Shown here piece after piece: positions 1 to 7,536 of a stretch of DNA of 9,490 bases. Position 1 is the first letter of the stretch. The number at the start of each line of letters is the position of its first letter. Source of the DNA: Muribaculaceae bacterium. Lineage in GTDB: Bacteria > Pseudomonadota > Alphaproteobacteria > Rs-D84. Under the pieces are notes generated by a model. That model did no database searches. It was not told where the DNA came from and worked only from the letters and a program-made list of their open reading frames with translations. The stretch covers positions 1 through 9,490 of the forward strand of contig JAMPEH010000072.1 of assembly GCA_023665245.1 (NCBI GenBank), given 5' to 3'. The position numbers were made by a program, and so were the translations under genes.

Positions 1-13
1 TATGCAGATGTCA

Positions 14-57
14 CGCCATAATATGGCGGGAATGATTTTTCAAACACGCCCTAGGGC
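14..57. promoter_or_regulatory. Two palindromes upstream of the GPH transporter, possible operator
   Basis: A near-perfect palindrome at 14-28 (CGCCATA, one central base, TATGGCG) and a perfect 10-base palindrome GCCCTAGGGC at 48-57 lie in the leader of the transporter gene. Sites of this size can be bound by dimeric repressors of sugar genes, but no regulator gene is visible and no convincing -35/-10 pair was found beside them. The functional call is inference. Confidence 0.25.
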
Positions 58-91
58 AACAGGGGATAAAAGTGAAAGGAATGGTAAAGCC

Positions 92-1518
92 ATGAAGGAT
101 ATATTGAACCGCCGCTGTTTTGACAGCAGGGTCAGAAGCGGACACGTCACAAAAAGTGAGCGCATTCTGGGCTATTTCGTCGGCCCGTTCAGCGTGCTGG
201 TGATGAACAGCATCCTGAACAACTACCTCAATGTGTACTATACGGATATCATAGATGTGGGGAGCATCTGGGGCGGCTGGTTCCTGAGCCTTTTTCCCGT
301 CGTCGTGAAGGCCATTGACGCCCTCACCTTTGTCCTCATGGGCATCATCGTGGACCGCACCCGCTCCGCGCAGGGCAAGGCGCGCCCGTGGATCCCGTTC
401 TCCGCGCCGCTCCTGTGCATCAGCCTGATCCTGCTGTTTGTCGTGCCCGTGCGCCAGGAGCTGCTGATGGCATCCTGGATTTTTGTCAGTTACAACCTGT
501 TCTACTCCGTCGCCTACACCGCCTACAACACGGCGCACACCCTGATGGTTCCCCTCTCCACGAAGAATGTAAGGGAGCGGGACAGCCTCTCGGTCATCAC
601 GAACGGGCAGGGAATGCTCTCCGGCACGCTGGTGGCGGTGCTCTTCCCCACGGTCATCGTCCCCGCCATGGGAACGGACCGCCCACGCTGGATCCTGTGC
701 ATGTGCATCGTCGGCGCCGCGGCCTTCCCGCTGATCCTTGCGGAGTTTTACTTTACCCGCGAAAGGGTCACGGAATCCGCCTGTACCACAAAACCCGCGC
801 GGACAGAAAAAATCTCCTTAAAGACGCAGCAGCGCCTCTGCCTGAAAAGCCGGAGTGGACTGTGCTGATGGGCTACCTGCTCCTGCTCCACACGGTCAAC
901 TGCCTGCACAACGCATCCGTATTCTACTACTGCAGCTGGGTGCTCGGCTCCTACAATGACGGGATCACGCAATTCCTGTATTTTGCAGTCGGAAACGGCC
1001 CGCTTGGGCTTGGAATCTTCCTTGCGGGCCCTGTCTGCCGGAAGATTGGGCGCAGGCGCGCAATGCAGGACGGTTTCCTGCTCTCGGCGCTCGGCGTCCT
1101 GCTGTGCGTGCTGAACCCGCGCAGTCTGAAGCTGGTACTGTTGGGACAGATGGTCAAGTCCGTCGGCCTGATCCCGTCGCAGTTTATGGGGAATGCACTG
1201 TTAGGCGACGCACTGGACGACGTGGAGAGGGTGACCGGACAGCGCTGCGACGGCTTTTCCTCTTCCGTTTTTAATGTGATCATCACCCTCGCGACCGGGT
1301 TTTCCCTGTTCGTTTTAAATACCGGGCTGACACAGCTCGGATATGTCGCGCCCTCCACGGTTCCCACGCTGCCGGTCCAGCCGGCAGCCGTGCAGAATTT
1401 TGTCATCATCACGGTCCTTGGCTGCCAGCTTTTTGCATACCCGGCACTCGCGTGGGTGCTGCGCTTTTTTGAATCCGGGGAAAAACCCAAAAACACTCAT
1501 CACAGAAAGATGGATTGA
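92..1518 (+). pseudogene. GPH-family (MelB-like) MFS sugar/cation symporter, broken by a -1 frameshift
   Basis: Membrane transporter of the glycoside-pentoside-hexuronide:cation symporter family, which moves sugars or glycosides inward with a cation. Frame 1 runs from ATG 92 to TGA 866-868 and holds the N-terminal half, including the family signature between helices 2 and 3: an Asp in KAIDAL (residue 76), then DRTRS and GKARPW (88-100). Frame 2 continues the homology from the PEWTVLMGY segment (codons from 850) to TGA 1516-1518 with further membrane helices. Adding one A to the run at 845-848 joins the frames into a 475-residue protein, a normal length for the family. The frame is open back to position 2, but I chose ATG 92 because GAAAGGA (74-80) precedes it and homology starts soon after. 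It converges with the dehydrogenase remnant, 16 bases apart. The substrate is unknown; neighbours suggest a hexuronate, polyol or galactoside. A sequencing error in the A run is a real alternative to a true pseudogene. Confidence 0.85.
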
Positions 1519-1526
1519 GAATGATA

Positions 1527-1562
1527 CTGCAGGTTTAGTAATATTTCTGTAATGTCCTGCAG
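1527..1562. other. Inverted repeat at the convergent gene ends, possible weak bidirectional terminator
   Basis: Arms CTGCAGG (1527-1533) and CCTGCAG (1556-1562) pair over 7 bases around a 22-base AT-rich spacer. They straddle the end of the plus-strand transporter and the last codons of the minus-strand dehydrogenase remnant. The loop is long and no proper T tract follows on either strand, so a terminator role is only a guess. No better terminator lies between the two genes. Confidence 0.25.
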
Positions 1563-1890
1563 ACGGCGCCTTTTCCCGCAGCCATCTCGTCCAGGCAGCC
1601 GATGACAGTCCCCGCCATCCCGGCGGCATACAGATCCACCCCGAAGATCTTCGCATCGGAAAGGACCGACCTCAGTGACTCCCCGTCCACTTTTTCCCCA
1701 AGCCTTATCCCTGCCACATACGGGTGGAGCGTGTCGAGCATCGGGTCGGGGCTGGGTGTGAACTCCTTCCCGTCATCATCCACCCCCATAAGGTAGCGCA
1801 GCCATCCGGCAAATACCAGAGGTATCTTTTTCAGCGCCTTCACATTCCTGTCCGGCGATGCCTGGTATGCCCTGATGAGCCTGTGAAAAA
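1535..1890 (-). pseudogene. 3' remnant of a mannitol dehydrogenase / fructuronate reductase family gene
   Basis: NAD-dependent polyol or hexonate oxidoreductase family (mannitol dehydrogenase, fructuronate and tagaturonate reductases). Only the end of the C-terminal domain remains, about 118 codons. It begins with FHRLIRAYQASPDRNVKALK and continues through IPLVFAGWLRYLMGVDDDG, DPMLDTL, LSDAKIFGVDLY and a closing GAVCRTLQKYY before TAA at 1537-1535. A GTG at 1843 could be taken as a start, but the family homology continues upstream of it to about 1885-1890. An in-frame TAG at 1906-1904 then marks foreign sequence. The Rossmann domain and the catalytic Lys/Asn/His region, expected in the missing ~400 residues, are gone, so the remnant cannot be active. 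The break abuts the IS256-family relic. The gene points the same way as the galactosidase operon and was probably once its distal member. Confidence 0.8.
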
Positions 1891-1918
1891 GTCTGTAAAT
1901 ATTCTACAAGAATAAGGT

Positions 1919-1948
1919 CTCCTATAATAAAATAAAAAATCATAGGAG
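1919..1948 (+). promoter_or_regulatory. Hairpin masking the transposase ribosome binding site, with an internal -10
   Basis: CTCCTAT (1919-1925) pairs perfectly with ATAGGAG (1942-1948) over 7 bases with a 16-base A/T-rich loop. The right arm holds the AGGAG Shine-Dalgarno (1944-1948), 10 bases before the transposase ATG at 1959. A consensus TATAAT lies at 1923-1928 with only a weak -35. A transcript started from it, near 1935, would lack the left arm and leave the ribosome site free, while read-through transcripts from outside would fold and mask it. This matches the known logic of IS10 and IS50, where outside transcription is prevented from making transposase. The pairing is seen directly; the role is inferred. 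Confidence 0.5.
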
Positions 1949-1958
1949 CCCTTAATTC

Positions 1959-2993
1959 ATGGCAAACAGAAAAAAAGAAGTCTACAAGCCAAAACCGATG
2001 ACGGAAGGAAAACGGAACATTATCCAGGGACTGCTTCAGGAGTATGACATTGAAACTGCGGAGGATATTCAGGATGCCCTCAAAGACCTGCTCTCCGGCA
2101 CAGTAAAAGAGATGCCTGAGGCAGAAATGGACAGCCACCTTGGTTATGAAAAGTACGGACGTTCCGAAGGGACGAATTACAGGAATGGCACAAAACCCAG
2201 GCGTGTCCGCAACAGATATGGTGAATTTGAAGTGGATGTCCCACAGGACCGCCAGGGCTCTTTTGAACCGCAGATTGTCCCAAAACGCAGGAAAGATATC
2301 TCTGCCATTGATGACAAGATTATCTCCATGGTACGCATACTATCCTTCGGATAGATTAAGGAATGACCACGCGCCAGATATCCGAGACCATAGAGGATAT
2401 TTATGGGTTTGAAGTCAGCGAAGGGATGGTGTCAGACATAACAGACAGGCTCCTTCCCCCAGATTGGGGAAAGGCAAAACCGACCATTGGCAGGGGTTTA
2501 CCCGGTTGTATTCATAGATGTGATCCATTTTTCCGTCCGTGATGACGGCATCATACGGAAACTGGCCGCTTATGTCGTACCGGGCATCAATGGGGACGGC
2601 AGGAAGGAAGTCCTGACGACAGCCATTGGCGAGAATGAGGGCAGCAAATACTGGCCGTGTGTGCTGGATGGGCTGAAAAACTGCGGGGTAAAGGATATCC
2701 TGATCCTGTGCCCTGACAGGCTTACGGGGATAAAAGAGGCAGTCACGGTGGCAGACGAGACGGCCGCAAGGAAACGGCTGGATGAGGTCGCGGAGAAGTG
2801 GGGGGACCAGTACCCGTCGGCGATGGGACGCTGGTATGACAACTGGGATGCCATGGCAACAATCTTTAAGTTTTCAAAGGATACAAGGGCTGCATTTTAT
2901 ACGGCCAACGCGGTTGAACCGCTGAATTTCCAATACCGCCGCCTGAACAGGCAGCGGAGCGTGTTCCCAGACCCGCAGTCCCTGTTAAAGGCG
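1959..2993 (+). pseudogene. IS256-family transposase, multiply broken
   Basis: Mutator/IS256-type DDE transposase. The first 126 or so codons (from ATG 1959) are in one frame, with GYEKYGR, NYRNGT, VPQDR and VPKRRKDISAIDDKIISM. Near 2330-2360 an extra ~20-base stretch and a lost base end the frame at TAG 2352-2354. Homology resumes from about 2358 in a second frame (GMTTRQISETIEDIYGFEVSEGMVSDITDRLLP). At a five-C run near 2457 one extra C shifts it to a third frame (QIGERQNRPLAGVYPVVFIDV). That frame keeps the first catalytic Asp in VFIDV and a second in CPDRLTG, where the family usually has ADGL. About 40 residues are then missing near 2743-2752, between IKEAV and ADETAARK. It ends in YRRLNRQRSVFPDPQSLLKA without the last ~35 residues. 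It cannot be active on its own. Confidence 0.88.
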
Positions 2994-3385
2994 CAGTCCC
3001 GGTCCGTAAATACGCCTTTTAGCAGACAGATATGATCCGGGTCGTTGAACTGATACAGCCTCCCGCTCTGCCACCATGCATATGTCTGGGAAAGCGTACA
3101 GGACGCCATGGGCGCGCCTGCCTTGGAAATTGCCAGATATTCTGTCAAAACCAGGCCATTTTCCGACTCAAATGTGAGAATCAGTTTCTTTTCGTCTGAA
3201 GTCATCTCTTTATTTTTCAATACTGCTGTTCTGGTCTCGATCATTCTTCCATCCACATGATATGCTTTTGCATAGGCTGACAAAACAATGCTATCCCCCC
3301 ATAACAGCTCAAAAATCCCATCAGCCTTATGCCGCCACTTTACTGCCGTGCCTGACCCCATGTATGTTTTATTGATTGATTCCAT
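2897..3385 (-). pseudogene. Remnant of a second GH36-like glycosidase gene, running into antisense IS sequence
   Basis: The open frame of 162 codons starts at ATG 3385-3383, 17 bases inside the 3' end of the GH36 gene, after a strong GGAAGGAGAGG site, so it was translationally coupled. Residues 1-100 (MESINKTYMG through TEYLAISKAGAPMASCTLSQ) resemble the N-terminal beta-sandwich region of alpha-galactosidase-like proteins of anaerobes. Residues 101-124 (WWQSGRLYQFNDPDHICLLKG) resemble a segment normally far downstream, beyond the catalytic barrel. An internal deletion near 3086-3094 is therefore likely. After about 3013-2994 the frame reads the transposase relic backwards and stops at 2899-2897, so the last ~33 residues are foreign. 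No catalytic residues remain. Family assignment is by memory of motif style and is moderate; truncation at the IS is well supported. Confidence 0.65.
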
Positions 3386-5588
3386 GACTGTCCTCTCCTT
3401 CCACTGCATTCCACTCAATAAGCACACTCTCGTACTCCCCCGGTACCGCATGCAGCGTGAGCCCGGCATTCATCCATGTCCTTCCGCTGTGTGTCCGGTT
3501 GTTTGCGGAACAGTGGTACTGTCTGTCCGGTGAAAGTCCCTTGACAGCAGTGTGTACCGGAAGTGGATTTCCCTCCGCCGACGTCATGACCAACACCTGC
3601 AGTGCATGCTCTTTCTCCTCATCCACAAACTCCCACGCACAGAAATGCGCGCCCGGCTGCGTAAGCCTGTAATATGTTCCTTCATGCGTGAGGGAATAAT
3701 ATTTGTGGAACGCGTCGATCTGCCCTCTCACCATTTCTTTCTCCGCTTCCGATATCCTGCCCAGGTCAAGCTCATATCCGAAACTCCCGGAAAGCGCCAC
3801 GTGCCCCCTCGTCTGGAACGGCGTAACCCGCCCCGTCTGGTGGTTCGGTACGGCGGACACATGGGAACCGATGCTGCTTACCGGATAGAAGAAAGAAGTT
3901 CCGTACTGGATATCCAGCCTGTTTACCGCATCCGTATTATCACTGCACCAGATCTGCGGCGAATAGTACAGCATGGCTGCGTCAAAGCGCCCGCCGCCCC
4001 CGCTGCAGCTCTCCAGTAAAATGTGCGGAAACTTTTCCAGAATGCGCTCCAGCAGGTCATAGACTCCCAGAATATACCGGTGGTATACTTCCCCGTTTCT
4101 CTTCCCCGCATATTGGTGGCTGTAAATATCGCAGAGGCTCCTGTTGACGTCCCACTTCACATAGTCGACTGGCGCATATTTCAAAATATCCGCGATCCGC
4201 TCAAAAAGATATTCCCGCACGCTACTGCGCCCCATATCCAACACCAGCTGATTTCTGGAACGGTTTGGCTCCCTGCCTGGTATCCGCAATGCCCAGTCCG
4301 GATGCGTCCTATATAAATCACTGTCCTCGGAAACCATCTCAGGCTCAAACCACAACCCGAATTTCATGCCCATGTCATGAATTTTTTCTCCCAGTTCCCT
4401 CAGACTGCTGCCTAACTTCCCTTCGTTGACAAACCAGTCCCCCAGACCGCTGTTGTCATCATCCCTTTTGCCAAACCAGCCGTCATCCAGCACCAGCATT
4501 TCGATCCCTAAGTCTGCGGCCTGTTTTCCGAGGGATATCAGCTTTTCCTCATTGAAGTCAAAATAAGTCGCCTCCCAGTTATTTAACAACACCGGGCGTT
4601 CCGCGTGCTGGTACTTTCCACGGCACATATGCTCCCTCAGAATCTTGTGATATTGATGGGAAAGCTTTGTGAATCCCGCATCAGAATAGCTCAAGATCAC
4701 CTGTGGCGCATCAAAGGACTCCCCCTGCCTCAGGTCAAAAGAAAATTTGTCCGGGTTGATTCCCATCAGTACCCTCGTCTGCCCTCTCTGGTCTTTCTGG
4801 GCGCATGCGGTGAAATTACTGCTGTACACAAGACACAGGCCATAGCAGTCCCCAAAATCCTCTGTCGTCTCCGCCGCACACAAGATCATGACCGGATTGT
4901 ACTGGTGGCTGGACGTCCCGCGCATACTTCCGATTTCCAGTTTCGTGCGCCGCACCCTGTTCCTCTCCGGGTTCCGCTCCAGCATGTGCCTGCCCGCAAA
5001 GGTAATCAGGTCATACTCCCCAAACTGGAAATCCAGACAGCAGGAAAGGCATTTTGTGAGCGTCACCCCATGCTCCTCCCCGCTCTCCACGCGGCCTGCC
5101 CTGGTGATTATATTTTCCTTCTCAAAGACACCATAAAACAGATGCACCGTAACCCGGGAAGCTTTCTCCCGCATTGTGATCACCAGTGTTTCTCCCTGTT
5201 CATCCGCACTGTCATAGAGCGATGGCATCCCCTCCACTTTATAGGAGGACGGGATTACCTCATATCCGTCAAAGCGGAAATCCGCCGCCATGCTGCCGTC
5301 ACCATGGCTCAGCGATACACAGCTTTCCCGGTAGTCCCCCACGCCGTCGGAAGGCAGCTCCTGTGGCAGGCAGTCCAGTGAATAATCCCTGTTTCCTGCC
5401 GCCTCCGGCGGGTTCCCGGAAAATCCCACATCCGCATGGTAAATCAGCTCAGCCATGTTATCCCCGTCAATTTTCTTTCCATAATAGGTATGCAGCAGGA
5501 CACCGTATTCATCTGCATACATCTGGTATGTACTGTCCTTTGTGTGCAGATTGAACAATCTGCCATTCTGTTCCACTTGAATTGCCAT
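3369..5588 (-). CDS. Alpha-galactosidase, glycoside hydrolase family 36
   Basis: Retaining exo-alpha-galactosidase that cleaves terminal alpha-1,6-linked galactose from melibiose, raffinose or stachyose type sugars. At 739 residues it has the length of the long bacterial GH36 type. An N-terminal beta-sandwich (about 1-320) precedes the (beta/alpha)8 barrel: NNWEATYFDF (336-345), LDDGWFGKRDDD (367-378), LWFEPEMVS (412-420), then the nucleophile Asp480 in YVKWDVNRS and the acid/base Asp550 in CSDNTDAVNRL, near the corresponding Asp positions of characterised Geobacillus-type enzymes. A Gly-rich ESCSGGGGRFD (526-536) lies between. A C-terminal beta domain follows. There is no signal peptide, so it acts in the cytoplasm on sugars brought in by the upstream transporter. 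ATG 5588 follows AAAGGAG with a 10-base spacing. It lies 83 bases after the permease gene, behind a 9-bp hairpin, and its 3' end overlaps the start of the next, truncated gene. All catalytic residues are present. Confidence 0.95.
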   Translation of the reverse strand: MAIQVEQNGRLFNLHTKDSTYQMYADEYGVLLHTYYGKKIDGDNMAELIYHADVGFSGNPPEAAGNRDYSLDCLPQELPSDGVGDYRESCVSLSHGDGSMAADFRFDGYEVIPSSYKVEGMPSLYDSADEQGETLVITMREKASRVTVHLFYGVFEKENIITRAGRVESGEEHGVTLTKCLSCCLDFQFGEYDLITFAGRHMLERNPERNRVRRTKLEIGSMRGTSSHQYNPVMILCAAETTEDFGDCYGLCLVYSSNFTACAQKDQRGQTRVLMGINPDKFSFDLRQGESFDAPQVILSYSDAGFTKLSHQYHKILREHMCRGKYQHAERPVLLNNWEATYFDFNEEKLISLGKQAADLGIEMLVLDDGWFGKRDDDNSGLGDWFVNEGKLGSSLRELGEKIHDMGMKFGLWFEPEMVSEDSDLYRTHPDWALRIPGREPNRSRNQLVLDMGRSSVREYLFERIADILKYAPVDYVKWDVNRSLCDIYSHQYAGKRNGEVYHRYILGVYDLLERILEKFPHILLESCSGGGGRFDAAMLYYSPQIWCSDNTDAVNRLDIQYGTSFFYPVSSIGSHVSAVPNHQTGRVTPFQTRGHVALSGSFGYELDLGRISEAEKEMVRGQIDAFHKYYSLTHEGTYYRLTQPGAHFCAWEFVDEEKEHALQVLVMTSAEGNPLPVHTAVKGLSPDRQYHCSANNRTHSGRTWMNAGLTLHAVPGEYESVLIEWNAVEGEDSHGINQ

Positions 5589-5630
5589 CTCTCAAAGTCT
5601 CCTTTACCGAATCTATTCTCTTTCACGCTA

Positions 5631-5658
5631 ACAGCTCCCGCCTGATGATGGGAGCTGT
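5631..5658 (-). other. Intercistronic stem-loop before the alpha-galactosidase gene
   Basis: ACAGCTCCC (5631-5639) and GGGAGCTGT (5650-5658) form a perfect 9-bp stem with a 10-base loop in the 83-base gap between the second permease and the galactosidase. On the minus-strand transcript no U tract follows, so it is not a standard intrinsic terminator. Partial termination, RNase processing or 3' protection of the transporter mRNA are possible. Confidence 0.55.
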
Positions 5659-5671
5659 CGTACACGATATA

Positions 5672-6553
5672 TCACTCTTTTACCGCACCGATGACCATGC
5701 CTGACACGAAGTATTTCTGCAGGAAAGGATAGATCACCAGCAACGGAATTGTGGACACCACAATCTTTGTCGCATTAAATGTACGGTTATTCATGGAAGC
5801 CATCTGCTTTAGCTGCTCCGCGTCCGCCACCTGGGTGATGTCGACCGTGAGCTGCTGGATATATGTCTGCAGGGGATACATGGCAGATTTACTCATGTAA
5901 ATCAGGCCGGAAAAATAATCATTCCAGTGATTTACGATCGAGAACAATGCCACGGTAGCCAGCGCCGGCAGGGACACTGGCAGATAGATCTTCACCAGTA
6001 TCTCGATCGGGCTCGCGCCGTCGATCCGTGCCGCTTCATCCAGGGATTCCGGAACCCCCCGGAAGAAATTGATCAGCAGAATGACATTGAACACCGGAAC
6101 CGCACCCGGAAGCACCAGCGACCAGATGGTGTTGGTCAGATGAAGATTGCTCACCACCATAAACAGCGGGATAATGCCGCCTGAAAACAGCATGGCAAAA
6201 ATCACGAACTTGATGTAAATCTCCCGCGCCGGAAAGCGTTTCTTGCTCTTGGAAAGCGGATAAGCCATGCTCACTGTAAAAAACATATTGATCAGCAGTC
6301 CCAGGATAACCCTCTCGACAGAAATCACGAAGGATTTCCAGAACTGCGAATCCTCCATCAGCTTTTTGTAGGTGATAAGCGTGAAATCCTTGGGTAAAAA
6401 TCCCACTTCATTGGCCGCAACTGCATCGCTGCCGCTGAGGGAAATCGCAAGCATGTTGATCAGGGGAAGCAGACAGCTCAGCGTAAGGATAATTACCACG
6501 GCCCACACGATTGCCTGATAAAACAACTTTTTGTAATTAACTTTTTTCGTCAT
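5672..6553 (-). CDS. CUT1 sugar ABC transporter permease, LplC/YtcP type
   Basis: Inner-membrane subunit of a carbohydrate importer, 293 residues, with about six helices (roughly 12-34, 74-98, 113-133, 143-164, 199-217 and 263-280). The EAA loop that docks the ATPase is plain at 172-195: DEAARIDGASPIEILVKIYL. The N-terminal segment (LSCLLPLINMLAISLSGSDAV) and the C-terminal LLVIYPFLQKYFVSGMVIGAVKE are typical of the second permease of LplABC-like systems. ATG 6553 is preceded by AAGGAGGG with 8-base spacing, and that site overlaps the stop codon of the upstream permease gene (14 bases between the genes), so the two are probably translated together and in equal amounts. No ATPase gene is in the window; CUT1 systems of Firmicutes commonly borrow a shared MsmK-type ATPase encoded elsewhere. 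Confidence 0.95.
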   Translation of the reverse strand: MTKKVNYKKLFYQAIVWAVVIILTLSCLLPLINMLAISLSGSDAVAANEVGFLPKDFTLITYKKLMEDSQFWKSFVISVERVILGLLINMFFTVSMAYPLSKSKKRFPAREIYIKFVIFAMLFSGGIIPLFMVVSNLHLTNTIWSLVLPGAVPVFNVILLINFFRGVPESLDEAARIDGASPIEILVKIYLPVSLPALATVALFSIVNHWNDYFSGLIYMSKSAMYPLQTYIQQLTVDITQVADAEQLKQMASMNNRTFNATKIVVSTIPLLVIYPFLQKYFVSGMVIGAVKE

Positions 6554-6567
6554 GATACCGTCCCTCC

Positions 6568-7503
6568 TTAAAAGATACCGCTGCCGGTAAGTTTCTTTGC
6601 TCCCTTGTTGGCGCCCATGATCAGCAGGAAACTGATAACAGACTTAAACAGCCCCACTGCGGTACCAATACTATACTGTCTCTCCACCATACCAATCCTA
6701 TACACATATGTATCGATGATATCACCTGTCTCATATACGATTGGATTATAGAGGTTAAATACCTGGTCAAATCCCGCGTTCAGGATGTTGCCAAGATTCA
6801 GTGCCGTCATCAGGATGATGGTTGGCATCAGGCTTGGCAGCGTAATGTGGAGCGTCTGCTCAAAACGGTTTGCCCCGTCGATGGAAGCCGCCTCATACAG
6901 CCCTAAGTCAATGCTTGTCAGGGCTGCCAGGTAAACTACGGAATTGTACCCGAACTCCTTCCACACATCCGTTGCCACGATCACCTTGCGGAACCAGTTA
7001 TTGTCCGCCAGAAACTGGACCGCCTGCCCCCCGAATGACGTGATCACGGAGTTGAACGGGCCGGTGAGTGAGAACATGTTTGTGACAACTGTCGCCAGCA
7101 CAACCCATGACAGAAAGTGCGGCAGGTAGACGACTGTCTGGAAAAATTTCTTGCACACACCGACAGTGATCTCATTCAACAAAATCGCAAATGTCACGGG
7201 AACAATAATATTAAAGATCAGCTTTGCAAAGGCGATCACCAGCGTATTGACAAACACCTGGCGGCTGTCGGGAAGTCTGAAAATAAACTTGAAATTTTCG
7301 AGCCCCACCCATTTGGAACCCAGGATCCCTTTTGCCGGGACATAATTCTGGAACGCCATCAGAGAACCAAACAATGGTACGAAAACGAACAGGAACAACA
7401 TAACCATGCCTGGCATCATCATCAGGTGGAACATCCTCTTTTCCCTGCCCGCAAACGCTGTTTTTCCACCGCCGGCCGCTGCTGCTTTATTCTCCTGCTT
7501 CAT
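6568..7503 (-). CDS. CUT1 sugar ABC transporter permease, LplB type
   Basis: First permease of the importer, 311 residues. A basic, Ala/Gly-rich N-terminus of about 25 residues precedes the first helix (MMMPGMVMLFLFVFVPLFGSLMAF, about 28-51). Further helices lie near 84-108, 122-142, 186-196, 226-245 and 281-297. The EAA loop is at 203-224: YEAASIDGANRFEQTLHITLPS. FQNYVPAKGILGSKWVGLENFKFIF and the closing KKLTGSGIF are characteristic of LplB-like partners of large LplA-type binding proteins. ATG 7503 follows a GGAGGG site 7 bases away. Its stop codon shares bases with the ribosome site of the next permease. It is separated from the binding-protein gene by 131 bases that hold two strong secondary structures, which probably lowers its expression relative to the binding protein. 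Confidence 0.95.
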   Translation of the reverse strand: MKQENKAAAAGGGKTAFAGREKRMFHLMMMPGMVMLFLFVFVPLFGSLMAFQNYVPAKGILGSKWVGLENFKFIFRLPDSRQVFVNTLVIAFAKLIFNIIVPVTFAILLNEITVGVCKKFFQTVVYLPHFLSWVVLATVVTNMFSLTGPFNSVITSFGGQAVQFLADNNWFRKVIVATDVWKEFGYNSVVYLAALTSIDLGLYEAASIDGANRFEQTLHITLPSLMPTIILMTALNLGNILNAGFDQVFNLYNPIVYETGDIIDTYVYRIGMVERQYSIGTAVGLFKSVISFLLIMGANKGAKKLTGSGIF

Positions 7504-7536
7504 AGAACGCCCTCCATTTCTTTTTTATTATGCACA

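Larger units (their letters stand above)
1885..2993 (+). mobile_element. IS256-family insertion sequence relic, right end missing
   Basis: The segment between the dehydrogenase remnant and the galactosidase-like remnant is a degraded IS256-family element. The left boundary, about 1880-1900, is set by where dehydrogenase homology stops. The right boundary, about 2993, is set by where transposase homology stops, after LLKA in the C-terminal part. The last ~35 transposase codons and the right terminal inverted repeat are absent, so no inverted-repeat pair or target-site duplication can be identified. Both flanking genes are truncated, which suggests deletions followed the insertion rather than a simple insertion. 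Confidence 0.8.

Noticed and set aside
845..848. Programmed -1 ribosomal frameshifting in the transporter.
   Set aside because: The local sequence is not a recognised slippery heptamer, no clear downstream stem was seen, and such recoding is not known for GPH transporters.
388..865. The upstream part of the second transporter frame as a separate gene start.
   Set aside because: The translation before about 844 is out of frame with the transporter homology and is rich in Arg, His and Pro; only the part after the A run is real.
1535..1843. A standalone 102-residue protein starting at GTG 1843.
   Set aside because: Family homology continues upstream of the GTG to the IS boundary and no ribosome site precedes it, so it is a fragment and not a small gene.
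4605..5381. A 258-codon open frame on the plus strand.
   Set aside because: It lies wholly antisense to the GH36 gene, whose catalytic motifs are intact. Its translation has no recognisable domain.
5631..5658. Intrinsic terminator of the ABC transporter genes.
   Set aside because: No U tract follows the stem on the minus-strand transcript, and the galactosidase follows within a short distance in the same orientation.
6232..6242. GAAAGCGTTTC resembles a CcpA catabolite-repression (cre) site.
   Set aside because: It lies deep inside a permease coding region, fits only the core of the consensus, and the codons it covers read sensibly as protein, so it is most likely chance.
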